Source: Sipunculus nudus (Eukaryota; Annelida; Sipuncula; Golfingiida; Sipunculidae). From it: DNA of 64,000 bases. A program made the position numbers and the translations under genes. The notes below the pieces were generated by a model that was not told where the DNA came from, made no database searches, and saw nothing but the letters and a program-made list of their open reading frames with translations. Position 1 is the first letter of the stretch, and the number at the start of each line of letters is the position of its first letter. Shown in pieces: positions 1 through 11,366 of the stretch. The stretch lies in assembly GCA_026874595.1 (NCBI GenBank), contig CM049307.1:77166643-77230642 (forward strand), in the 5' to 3' direction.

Positions 1-124
1 AATAGGTATGAAAAGTGTTTTTTAAGTGTCCATATACGAATACCCTTTTAAAGGTATTTTGAAATACCCTTATTAAATACCTTATTATTTATTTTAAAAA
101 TAAAATACAGATTCTTATCTGTAA

Positions 125-420
125 ATTCTGCAATTATCGGAATAGGTCCCAAAAACTGACGAGAAAGTCACACTCTCAGTGCCCGCTGATAATTTTCCTG
201 TGTTCCGGCTCCAAACACAGCTTCTATATATAGCTTTTTCACCCTAGGTCCAGAAACTTCCATTTCGGAACCTTCTAGACTACACCGAACTTTTAGAACA
301 CAACGAACGCGCTCTGCAACAAGTTCGGTTCCAATAGCAAAGCACAGGGTTTGCGTCTAACACGAATGAGAATGCCAGGCGCATAATAAACAGATACATG
401 TAACACAGCCCATATACGGG
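125..420 (-). repeat. Dispersed repeat family, copy 1
   Basis: This segment matches, block by block, segments near 16.49-16.90 kb and 23.99-24.37 kb. Shared landmarks in order are a block with 'ggtcccaaaa', a 'gctggaat'/'gctgataat' block, a 'cggctc..aacac' block, a TATA-like block, a 'cagaac/agaaacttcc' block, and a final 'cacgaa...caataaa.agatac' block. On the minus strand it reads TATA-box-like, so it may be a solo LTR or another promoter-bearing element. Its ends are approximate and the class is not established. Confidence 0.55.
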
Positions 421-1018
421 ATCGGGCATGTGATGTTTTTATAGTCGTACGCGACGTGACGTCGTACCGTTCACAAAAGATCAAGTTCCAGTAAATGAAA
501 ATAGACCACTGTTGTCTTTTGTGTTCTGTGGTGTTACGCTTCCACGCACTCTGTTCGATTGTCCATGGTGTCATAGCAACCGGTAACCTGTAGGACCCCC
601 GACGTCATCAACGTCTCTACAGAACCACATAACAGTATGTGTCAGTCAACAACGAACATGTTACATATTCTTTCCCGTATAAATCTTAAATTTAGGATGC
701 CAAGTGAGCAGTTTATATGTTTTTATGATATATGATAAGTTGCTGTGGGATATTTGTTACGTGTAAATGTTATGATATTAATCCTTCCATAGACAGCAAA
801 TGTTGCCGCGGTGTACATTAAGCTTGTGTGTACTGGTATTTAAGAAAACATAAGCATTATATAAACAACCTTAACATTTAAACAATATTGTCAGACGAGC
901 TGCAGAAATAAATGATAAGGAGCAGATGATTAATTAGTAAATTCATTATGGGCCTTGTTTGCTGAGAAAATGGCGTTTGGGGCGCCCCCTCCCGGAAAAT
1001 AATTAAAGAATCCCGCTG

Positions 1019-1019
1019 A

Positions 1020-1091
<72 letters not shown>

Positions 1092-1314
1092 GTTAACAAC
1101 GTGCGCTGCCTCCATATGTAAGACTATAAAACTAGTGATATAAGGATACATGTTTTCAGCTTACTCACACTGACATGCAAAAGTATTCATATTCCCTGAT
1201 ATTGACATGGAATTTGTGTAAGGTCGCCTGATAATTTTTTCATCTCTCCTTGTACAATTTTCATACAAAATTATTTATTTAATGACAATAAATACACTAT
1301 ATCATTCATATATG

Positions 1315-1359
<45 letters not shown>
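1019..1359. repeat. Poly-A and (TA)n microsatellites
   Basis: There is an A-run of about 20 bases from 1019, a TA-rich run to 1090, then a second (TA)n run at about 1319-1359. Confidence 0.95.
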
Positions 1360-1362
<3 letters not shown>

Positions 1363-1458
1363 TTATTCTGCTTTTATTCAGATGGGTTGGCTATGAGCAG
1401 ACGACATTTTATGACAACACAGTATCATTGAAACAGACGACATATTACGACAATCGTC

Positions 1459-1534
1459 ATGGATGGCAGGCGGGTAATAACCTTGTGTCTTCTCATCTCC
1501 ATGGTATTCGCTTGTTACGACAACGACGCTGAGT
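1459..1534 (+). CDS. Candidate signal-peptide first exon
   Basis: An ATG at 1459 begins about 25 residues that look like a secretory signal peptide: a short charged N-terminus (D, R, R), a hydrophobic core of mostly L, I, V, M and F, then Ala-Cys and a polar acidic stretch. It is followed directly by a splice-donor-like GTATGT at 1535. Upstream at about 1380 there is a pyrimidine-rich 'ttttattcag' that could be an acceptor. No second exon could be recognised within the next few kb, so the gene, if real, is incomplete here. Beyond the donor, the open frame to 1740 is low-complexity and probably intronic. The function is unknown. Confidence 0.3.
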
Positions 1535-2631
1535 GTATGTTTACACGTTTTATAATGATTTTAATGATTAATGGTCCATATTCTTCAAATTTCTTAATGA
1601 AGTCTTTCCATTTAAAACAGACCACTATTTTTCTTGTTTTTTTTTTGTTTTGTTATTTTGTTTCCCATATAATAATGGGTATTCAGTCATGTACTCCCTA
1701 TATTAACAATTTTGCCACGTTTACGTCTGCGACTATATAGGTATCAGAATCCCGGCGGAGTATCCATCGAAGCTCAATCTACTACTCTAGTTCCAGATAT
1801 AATTTTACATATACAGACTATATAGGATCCTCAATTAAACTATATAAATATCGTTTGTAAAGGAATCTTGATAGGCCAAACAGGTTGGTTTCTAAGGTAT
1901 TATGCGTCAGTGTAGACTCACGCTTCAAACATTTTGATGTTGATTTTCACTTGAATTTTACTCATATTGAGCCCCAGGAATAGGACATTCAAGGAAGTAA
2001 AATAATAAACATTTCATGAAAATTTCCCTTTGCTGTTTTGTCTTTTCCTGACTTTATCAAACAAATTATGTTATTATCATGATGTCCCCCGATTATCTGA
2101 AAATAAAAAGGTGCAGAAAATTCGACAGGTCCACTCATTCATGAAAAAATGAGAAATATAACGTTTTTTGCCTAACAAATAATTATATAAAGCAGATATC
2201 TTAATACACAGATTTAAATTACTTAGTTGAGGAACAAGATGATTGAATATACTAGGACATCAACATTATCTTATATCCATTAACACTCTCTCCAAACAAA
2301 CAATTATTCATAAAGAAACATTCAAGATAATATGAGCAACATTACGAACAAAATTCACAGAAATGCAGTACCACAAAATCTACAGGGCATCAACCAGTGT
2401 TATTTAGTAATTAATTATGTAATGGTTTGGCCAGAAACACACAGACGAAAAATTTTAAAGTTTATTACAGAAATTGCGCCGTTGGCAAATTGCTGGACAT
2501 GATGTGTGTGGATGTATTTTTTCACACTGACCACACTGATTTGATTTTGTCCGTTTCACAAAATTCTCGCACTGACAGGGAAAGTGCCAGACCTGCTACC
2601 CCGGGCAAAGTGATTCCAACCCTCCTGGTGC

Positions 2632-2670
2632 GGGGGGGGGGGGGGGGGGGGGTTGCAAATTATCCTGTGG

Positions 2671-2722
<52 letters not shown>
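2632..2722. repeat. Poly-G run and (TA)n
   Basis: An uninterrupted run of 21 G at 2632-2652 is followed by (TA)n at about 2674-2722. Confidence 0.95.
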
Positions 2723-2726
<4 letters not shown>

Positions 2727-5455
2727 CAGTCGGATTCACGGTGGTTCGGATTTCTTCAGATCACTCTCACGATTTTGTGTCCAGTGATGAGGTAGTTTAT
2801 ATATACATCGTTTCCGTTTGACGCAGTAGTGACGTGTGCTCGCTAAAGCCCGAAACACACTAACGTTTCCCTCCCCAGCACTCGCATTCTATATTGAACT
2901 GCGGACGAAATGTTTGTTATCATTCATTGAACTATAATTATTGGTTTGTATCTGGATAGAAAACGTGCAACAAAGCAACACAAATATATAAATATCGTTA
3001 AGAATAGTAACTGAGTTCTGTCATATTAAGAACTTGTTTTATCACAAACAGATACATATTTGTATACAATTAATTCAATGCTGATTATCAAAATTATTAT
3101 TTTTACAATGATTATTTTTACAAAAATACAATAGGTGCTTGGTTAATACCATCCAATCTGACGCGTGTCGTGCGCGTCGTAGCCGCATCGGTGTGTTTTG
3201 AATATGTCGGAGCCGCGCGCGTGACGCGCGCGTTAGTCTGTTTTAGGCTTAAGTTTGACAGATGGCCCCCGATGTTGTAACCCTTAATACTGGTCAGCTG
3301 GCAGGGCGTCACTGTCGGCGTTAATCGCACATAGTGATATATTAAGAAGCACTGATAGAACTACTGTGATTATCCAACGACCCCTGCAGGCATATTATAA
3401 TCACTAAACGACAGACAAAGAACGGTCTCAGGACATTCAGAATTTTATTAAGTGGGTCCGTTATCCCCTGGGAGTCGGTCAGTTCTATGGGGACAGAGTG
3501 GACTCAAACTGCGGAGATGGTATGGACCCTTCGTCTCCTCCACTAATGGCCTATTTTTGTTCCATGTCTAATATTTCATTGAAAGAGGAAACAAAATGTA
3601 GTTGAAAGCATTGCGAGTGAAAAGTTTTATAAACAACAAATTCATCCAGGCTTGATGATAAATACTGACAAGATCCAAACAGTTCATATGAATGGTTTCG
3701 AAGAAATACCTCCGTCAATAGCTGTTCATATTATAGGGTAATGTATGGAAATCTTGAATGACTCGGAATGAGAGTAACAGGGCATTCCCACTTCAACGAG
3801 TTGATCTCCCGATGCGTTACGAACAGATTACGAAATTCCACGCGATTCGGCCCTGATTACATGATAATGCATAAGTTGAATCAGACACGTAGCATTACCT
3901 AGCTATTACGAGTTCATCACAATAACTCTGCAGTTTGTGTCATAGGAGCCACTGGTTACTACGGATTACAAGGAACCACCGAGCTTCTGCTACGAACATC
4001 ATAGGCATTCGAAACGAAGTATACCGAATACATGCGAGGTACGCATTAGTAAGCATCCTTGCGATTCGCTTATAGTTGAATATCAAAATATAATATACTC
4101 AGCGTGGGTGTAAATATCCTATGATGAGTGTGTGAATGTCGCATAATGGGTGGGCGAATTCCCGATGAGGTCATATTTTCGTTGATGTTGAAGAGATTAA
4201 GGTTGTGCTCAAAGAGTGTATTTTTATCCGTTTTAAAATTTCCATACCAAGAGATACATTGCCCATATGCTTCCACATTTACATATTGTTTCTGGGACAT
4301 ATAGATGCATTTATGTGAGGCATTGTAAAACATAAACCGAGTGTGCGAGTCTGGAATGATTGTGTGTGAATGCCCTATGAGATTACGCTTCCGAGGCAGT
4401 GGAAATCTTGCGCTTCTAAAGAAGCGCTGTCTGCTTTGACCCTTTATGATGCACTTAAACACCAGGTGGTGCACATGGGCTTGTCTGCTGAAAAAACTGC
4501 TGATGTGACGAGCAGCCAACCAAATGCAAGTCAACAAATACTCGACAGGCATCAGGCTCCGCCCAGAAACCACCTGTGGGGCAAAAGCTTTGAACAGGTA
4601 AACCTTAGGTCTATGTCAAACCTTTATATTTTGTTTTGACACAGTAACAGTGAATATAGAACAGAATGCATGTGAATGATCAGTGTTCCGTGTTAATCAG
4701 TAAGAGCAACTGCTAATTGATCTTAGTTTATAGCCAATGAGTTCACCATTATCATGATTTGTACTTTCGTTTAAGTGTTAATGTCTAGTTTTATTATTCC
4801 TATCCGTCTTGTATCAGCTTATTTTCAAGTCAGCCTCGGAGAGAGAACACTTTATCGACGCCACCTAACATTTTTTTAATTAGATGTATACTTATACATA
4901 TATCTGTCACATATTATGCTTGCCCTTATCTTAGGGATCAATTGCCACTTAGTTGGATTACTGACTTTTACAAAAACTTTTTTTAGGCCCTTATACAGAG
5001 TTTAATGTAGCAGAACATTTTATAATTTATATATACTTACTCTATGTTTTCATTGTCATATTCTCGTTTGCATATTGTTGTATATGTTTTACTTAATATC
5101 CTAGAGTGTACAATTGTCTTAGACTTCCATGTAGGTATACGCGTACTATTCATGTATTTATCTTCATGCTATATGTTTAGCATATTTAGTTATACATTTA
5201 GTTAGCATATAGTTATACTAAGTTAACCCTTTTTTATATGTGAATACGAGTTTGTGTAAATACAATAATGTACAACACTCATGTACTACTGCACAAGTGT
5301 GCTACATTGTTTATAGATGGTGTTTTGTGTAAAAGGACATTATAAAACAGTACGATGGCGATTACAGATAAAGGGATTTTTGCATGTGCCTCTATATGCT
5401 TGAATATCGTTAATATATGAATTTGTAACTGGGGTGTTTTCATGTGTGCGTCAGA

Positions 5456-5458
<3 letters not shown>

Positions 5459-5493
<35 letters not shown>
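5459..5493. repeat. (TG)n microsatellite
   Basis: A pure TG dinucleotide run. A second (TG)n run lies at about 7963-7990. Confidence 0.95.
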
Positions 5494-5495
<2 letters not shown>

Positions 5496-5795
5496 CTGCG
5501 TTTATTAGCCACGGGAGCGATTTTCACGCATAGGGTCTGCATGAACTCAGGGATTTAGGGTAAAATGACGTCACTTAGCCATATTCTTCTTGGAGGCCTG
5601 CTTGATATACTTTACAAATATATTAGCCTGCCATTTCACGAATATACGCGGACATGGAAACACACCTTGATAAGTATAAGTTGACACCTATCTAGGCATG
5701 TTTTGTGATACCACGCATCACAAGTGTCACAGCCCAGCCAGTCCTCGTCACCGCCATCATGTAACGTACAGTATCTGCAGGCAGTGGTGTCTAAC

Positions 5796-5956
5796 TATAA
5801 TAATAATAACAATAATAATAATAATAATATTAATAATAATAATAATAATAACATTAATAATTATATATATATGTCCAATTATTAAATAACGCACTTAAAT
5901 TTTACACCCACAGTTTTGAGCGCACATGTATGGTAACTTTTTCCTGTGTTTTATCA

Positions 5957-6016
<60 letters not shown>
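5796..6016. repeat. (AAT)n then (TA)n microsatellites
   Basis: A trinucleotide ATA/AAT run occupies about 5796-5870 with a few interruptions. A long TA run follows at about 5960-6016. Confidence 0.95.
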
Positions 6017-6020
<4 letters not shown>

Positions 6021-8360
6021 TTTGGACGCTAAGGCATATCTTTCATAATTGAAATATATTTATTTTACTAATACAAATGTGGAATGTCATTTTTTTTTAA
6101 ATTAAGAAATGCACGTAAACGGAAATAATGAATTTAAATATACGAATGAGAAATTAACACAATTATTGTAAAAATATATATTATTTCAATGGAAACGTGC
6201 ATATAATAATAATAAATATGTATTAATGAAATACTAATATTATATTTTTTTTATTGATGTCAGTGGACCACGTTCATTTCACTGCATTCAGTGTTGTAGG
6301 AAAAAACTTGATCCCGGTTATTAGGCGAGTGCATCGTCTGTTATTGAATAGCTGAAAAAAAATTAAGTGGAAAGTTTTCATATCATGACAAGTTTATCTA
6401 TATTTATCTATATAATTAAAACAATTACAACTACAACTATATCAGGACAATAATCTTACAAAATAGCACATACACATGCATGCAGGAGTGATATTTTCAG
6501 TTCTACGAGAAGCGTGTCCTCGCTGAATGGAACATCTGCATGGAGGACATCTAATACTTGTAAAAGGAATTCGGTTCACGTTTGTTCGAAGTGTTCTCTA
6601 TAACCGCGCTGTGTACAATATTGTGCCATAAATCATTTTAAAGGTTATTATCCCCGCAGTGACATAGGCGATATGAAAATAAATAATTTTTAATATACAT
6701 ATAATTTTGATTGATTTTTCCGTTTTTTTACCGAGCACAGCCGAACTGCCTTCGGCAATCAGCGGAATGCGTGCATCGTGGTCACTTAACCTCTAACACT
6801 GAGGTCTATTGTTCATATGAATAACGCTTGCTTTCAATGAGGGATTTGACCCACGTGCGTGGTCAGTAAAAGAGAAAAACACATGTTTCTTGCTTTATGA
6901 AATGGAGAGTTCAACCCAGGAGGATTAATGACAAAACCTAATTCAAGGTCCCAATTTCAGAAACAGGGCTGGGGTGGTGTCGGGGGTTTCAGGCCTCAAA
7001 ATTTGTCTGATACGATGAAAAAAAATTTCGGCGGTTGAAAATGAATACGGACCCTCTGCATGGAGCCCGTTGGGTCCGCTTCTGCTACTTACCAGGTATG
7101 CATATTTCTTTTTCTTTCTTCAGGAACAGTTTCCTTGCAACGTACATTTAATAAGTCTTTCATGTGTTCCTCACATCAACCTATAATCTTTGCACGTCCA
7201 CCGATAGAATCCAGTCAAATATCATCGAAAACCTGAATGCCCCCGCGTCTCATTCCGGTTCGCAATGTTAACACCATCACTGGCCAGGTCATCAAGGTAA
7301 ACATACCGGGCTATAAATATCTTGCCATGAGGACAAAAAATTTGGAGCGACTGCAGGATCACTCACGCACTGTCTCCACTAGGTTATGAGTTTATACGGA
7401 CGGACGGTATGATGTTAAGGATTCATGTAATTTAAAAGTAAGTGGCAAAACTAAGATACAAGCAGATGTACCTAGAAACGTTTTCTGTTCACAGAAGTGT
7501 TACGCCTCTGAGAGGTGCGTGAGTTATTCTGCAATCGTGCCAAAATGTTTCTACATATCTTATGGAGACAGTTTCCCACTGAAAACCTATATTTTCTGTA
7601 AACTTTTAGAATAGAAAAAAATGAGCCAACATTTCACATCTCAGTTAATATATCTCCCCAACCCCGGTAATAAGCCCGGTATACCGGGTCTATCAGTTAG
7701 TGTTACATATTATCAGTAGTAAAAATAATGAAAATACACACTTGCATTTATTTACTTTATTTAAATCATGTTTTAAAATCATATGGCGAAATAATTTGGT
7801 ATTAACGCGTACCTTATATATGAAAATAAATTAATATTTTACTTTATTCTATAAAATTGTAGGATTCATAAATAGCACCACATATGCATTGAAATATTTC
7901 TTGTAGAAGTAAGATATGATGTATCATATATATTTATTAATCACTTTGTCATGATTTTTGTATGTGTGTGTGTGTGTGTGTGTATGTGTGTCCCTCGCTA
8001 TCGGTCGACCTGGCCCATTGGCCGATGGGGTTTGCGCCAACCGTGGATCGACCGATCATGTATTATTCTTCATTCTTCCTGAGTCGCAACACCTGATACC
8101 GTGAGCATGGGGCATCTTTAAATTCTAATTCGGTTTATATTTGGATATCTAAGCATATACTATTTATGTGTATATGTAGAATATATGTGTGTATCCATAT
8201 ATATAGGAATATGCATCCTTTTATTTTTTAATTTTTTCCCTTTATGTGCTTTTTGTGATGATTTTTTTTATTATTTTTTTTATTTTTGGCCTTATTATTT
8301 CCCCCCCCCCCCCTCATTTTTTATATTTTGTCATCGTTGCATTTTGTCTGACATATATAA

Positions 8361-8583
8361 TGCTGTTGTTGTGGCAACACGGAACCTAATGATGAAACCG
8401 AGAGCATTGAGACCTGGTACAGTTACGTGGTTCTTGCCGTCGGCTTTTTCTCTTGCTTTATTATTGATGGATTACAGTCTTCCTATGGCGTAGTCTACCA
8501 AGACTTGAAGTCGTATTACTCCGCCGACGTCTCCATACTCTCACTCCCGTTAGCAACACTGGATTTCATGACACATTTTATTG
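8361..8583 (+). pseudogene. MCT-like exon 1 relic (upstream copy)
   Basis: The frame open from 8361 encodes an E-T-W-Y-S-Y start, a membrane segment and the Y-Q-D-L-K-S loop. These match exon 1 of the transporter gene at 14444 almost residue for residue over the final 65 codons. It ends at a GT (8584) in the same codon phase as that exon. There is no ATG in frame: a TAA lies just upstream at 8358. Together with the exon 2 and exon 3 relics at 9475-10380 it forms a decayed tandem copy of the transporter gene. It could be part of a gene with an unseen upstream exon, but exon 3 of this copy is broken, so pseudogene is the better call. Confidence 0.7.
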
Positions 8584-8662
8584 GTAGGATGATTCAAATA
8601 TTTTATGGTTTAATAAATGTTTTTTAATAAGGTGTTGTCAAAATGATAAAAATACAGAAAGT

Positions 8663-8940
8663 GTGAAGGCGAGGATTAACAGCTCAAATTCTAAAGCCAT
8701 GCGCGAAGATGCAGAGACATTGACTGGAAGGTGCTTTAAACAAGCAGATGATGAAAGCAAAGACACATGGTTTAGCTATATTGTTCTCGCCGTATGCTTT
8801 GCCACACATGCCTCAACGTACGGAGTACTGATGCTTTACGGAATCGTCTATCAAGACCTGAAGTCAAGTTTCGTCGCTAACACCTAAAGTCTGTCCCTGC
8901 CGTCTTGAACACAAATTGGCATGTCATTGTGTGGAGGAAA
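8663..8940 (+). pseudogene. Second MCT-like exon 1 relic
   Basis: Here a further copy of the same first exon begins with a polar leader, then D-T-W-F-S-Y, a hydrophobic helix, and the Y-Q-D-L-K-S loop. It meets an in-frame TAA at 8885, after which 'SLSLP' is still readable. So this locus has two exon 1 copies side by side, 300 bases apart, feeding a single exon 2 relic. It might once have been an alternative first exon; the stop argues that it is dead. Confidence 0.6.
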
Positions 8941-9474
8941 GTCACTTTTAACACGAAAAGAAACGCCACACTGAAAATTCTAATTCAAAATATATCAGAG
9001 GTAAAGATATTATTAAATTACATCTCGAATCATCAATAAAATATTGTTCTATCTGCGAAACACGCAATTTTGAAACGTAACAAAAGACACTTCTTATGAA
9101 AACTGAAGTATCTGATAAGCTTGTGCACGCATAAAATATTTTTTTTAACACTTCTTTACACATCTATTAAATGTCATATATATGTACTCTAAGTTTCAGT
9201 ATGTTTAATGTATCATTCATGTACATGTGGCCTAACTCGCATATTCCGTAATATATGTGTTCTTTATTTTCATCTGACACGTTAGTTTTTACTTTCATTT
9301 TACATCAATGGTGAAAATATGTCATTTTGTTATTAATACCCCTTTCTATATATTGTGTATATATACAGTAGATTATTTCTTTGAATTTCATATTTCATTT
9401 AGTTCAATTTTCCTTCACTTCTTTTTTCTGTACCTGGAATTGCAAAGTTTATTAATTAAATATTCATTATTCAG

Positions 9475-10380
9475 CCTTGATTTTCAGACCGCTCTTGAAA
9501 ACCATCTCTCTTCGTACTGCTGGTATTATTGGGGGACTACTGGCCGCTGTAGCATTCCTGATATCATCATCTGCCATCAGCCTGCCAGTCTTCACTATGA
9601 CTTACGGCTTCGTATCAGGTATGACTGTAATACCTGATAAAACAAACATCCTAATAGTCTATGGACTCAAACATTAAATTATTACAGGGATATGTGAAGG
9701 CCGCATTTATTCTCGTACCCATCATAAATAACAATATCTGATGCGACAAATTCTGTGGATCTGATCGCAGCGTTACCATCTCCGCAGATTAAAGTCTTGG
9801 TACTGTCCATGAAGTATCTTCTTGTAGATATTCTGCCCTTATCAAATACTGAGAAATTCATTCCTACGATGCTTTTCAAATGATTTTCCGTGGCCGTTAT
9901 TGCTTGTTTTGTGCGAACTAAAACCAGATGGCGGAGTTTGAATAACGGAATGATATACCGCCACCAATAATACGGGTAGTTGAATTTAAACCATCATCAT
10001 TGGCATTTCAGGTTTTGTATCTGCGTTCCTTATACACTATTGTCCGGATTTGGGGTTCCAAAGTATTTTGACCGGCACCTAGCGGTGGCGACTGGAATCT
10101 CAAACGCAGGGGCAAGTTTAGGCGTGTTTGTGAAGGGTCCTCTGACAAGGTATATCCTAAACAAATAAACAAGGCGTGGCTGCATGTTGATCCAAGCCGA
10201 TGTTTTTCTTCAGTGTTGCTGGTTGTGGATGCTAGTACGACCTTATAGGGACCAGGTTTCAAAGAATTCTGAACGCCTCCAGCGTCTCATTGATAGAACT
10301 GATAAAATTGAGCATGAGATTTACCCTAATGATCCTACTCATGAAAAGAGCGTCATAGGATGATTCCTAACCGTCTGTAT
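9475..10380 (+). pseudogene. MCT-like exons 2 and 3 relics
   Basis: Exon 2 (9475-9618, AG/GT borders, 144 bases) matches exon 2 of the downstream gene in length and sequence (R-T-A-G-I-I-G-G-L against R-A-A-G-F-I-G-G-L). Exon 3 starts at 10012 after a good acceptor but is broken. One frame change occurs in its first 40 bases, a TAA follows the segment A-T-G-I-S-N-A-G-A-S-L-G, and another frame change comes before the R-G-C-M-L-I-Q-A block. Similarity fades by about 10380, where a 25-bp minisatellite begins. Exons 4 and 5 of this copy are absent. Confidence 0.75.
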
Positions 10381-10400
10381 GATGAAGTCCGTAATCACAA

Positions 10401-10920
10401 TCAGGACATATTACATGTCACGTATTTAGGACATATTACATGTCACGTATTTAGGGCATATGACATGTTACGTATTTAGGACATATTACATGTCACGTAT
10501 TCAGGACATATGGCATGTTACGTATTTAGGACATATTACATGTCACGTATTTAGGACATATTACATATCACGTTTTTAGGACATATTACATGTCACGTAT
10601 TCGGGACATATGACATGTCACGTATTTAGGACATATTACATGTCACGTATTTAGGGCATATGACATGTCACGTACTTAGGACATATTACATGTCACGTAT
10701 TCAGGACATATTACATGTCACGCTTTTAGGACATATTACATGTCACGTATTCAGGACATATTACATGTCACGTATTAAGGATATATTACATGTCACGTAT
10801 TTAGGACATATTACATGTCACGTATTCAGGACATATTACATGTCACGTATTCAGGACATAATACATGTCAGGTATTCAGGACATATTACATGTCACGTAT
10901 TTAGGACATATTACATGTCT
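10401..10920 (+). repeat. 25-bp minisatellite array
   Basis: About 21 direct copies of a 25-bp unit of the form 'ggacatattacatgtcacgt' plus a variable 5-base joint. Differences between copies are mostly single substitutions. Each unit carries the palindrome ACATGT. The 25-bp period makes a 75-bp (25-residue) coding period, which explains a spurious 116-codon open frame across it. There is no spacer/repeat alternation, so it is not a CRISPR. It joins an MCT pseudogene on the left to a Gypsy relic on the right. Confidence 0.95.
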
Positions 10921-10984
10921 ACATTTCGTGAAAGTGTGAATACTTTTTTGCCTCAGAGGCGTATTGGTTTGCAAAACGTACGGG

Positions 10985-11366
10985 ATTATGCGCTTTTGTG
11001 TGGACTCTAGAAAACTATATTCACACTATCAAATATTCTCAACCAATTCCTCGTTTAGACAAGACACTAGATTCACTTGCCGGTGCTTTATATTTAAGTT
11101 CTCTATGCTTAAAACCAGGATTTTGGCAAACTGAAGTGGCCGTATCGGACACCGTAGGACCTCTCGGGTTCTATGAATTCAAGAATATGCCGTTCGGCCA
11201 ATCTGACTCTCCCTAACTTAAAAAAAAATAATGCAGGCAACTCTCTCGAGAATCTAGGTAGAGTGTTTAAGTGGCAACTCAGAAGCTTTAACCCAATTAA
11301 TACATTCTTAACAGTTTTTACCAGGAAGTCGGTGGATGTGGGCATCTTATTACTTTTGCCAGTCTA
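10985..11366 (+). pseudogene. Ty3/Gypsy reverse transcriptase fragment
   Basis: The conceptual translation contains the Gypsy RT landmarks 'P-I-P-R-L-D-K-T-L-D-S-L-A-G-A' and 'G-F-W-Q-T-E-V', then 'F-Y-E-F-K-N-M-P-F-G'. In Ty3/Gypsy RTs these lie before and around the first catalytic aspartate. A second block (about 11230-11345) reads like the helix after the catalytic YxDD region, 'L-E-N-L-G-R-V-F...S-V-D-V-G'. The YxDD segment itself is missing, so the fragment is internally deleted and dead. No LTRs were identified around it. Confidence 0.75.

Larger units (their letters stand above)
1..1458. other. Non-coding host DNA with repeats
   Basis: No convincing gene is seen. The stretch holds a dispersed repeat copy (about 125-420), a poly-A tract followed by (TA)n at 1019-1090, and another (TA)n at 1319-1359. 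Open frames here run through these simple repeats and have no recognisable protein character. Confidence 0.6.
1741..8360. other. Gene-free AT-rich host DNA
   Basis: No supported gene was found in this 6.6 kb. It is AT-rich and broken by stops in all frames. It contains several microsatellites, listed separately, and a short 'ggtcgacctggcccattggcc' type low-copy segment near 8000. It probably lies in an intergenic region or a long intron. Confidence 0.6.

Noticed and set aside
4070-4573. 167-codon minus-strand open frame
   Set aside because: No recognisable domain, overlaps an opposite-strand frame, and composition looks like chance open sequence.
10401-10920. Regular 25-bp repeats as a CRISPR array
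   Set aside because: Units are directly adjacent with no unique spacers, and the context is eukaryotic.
10660-11010. 116-codon open frame with repeated Y-M-S-R/H-V-T phrases
   Set aside because: It is the 25-bp minisatellite read in frame; the 75-bp coding period comes from the repeat, not from selection.
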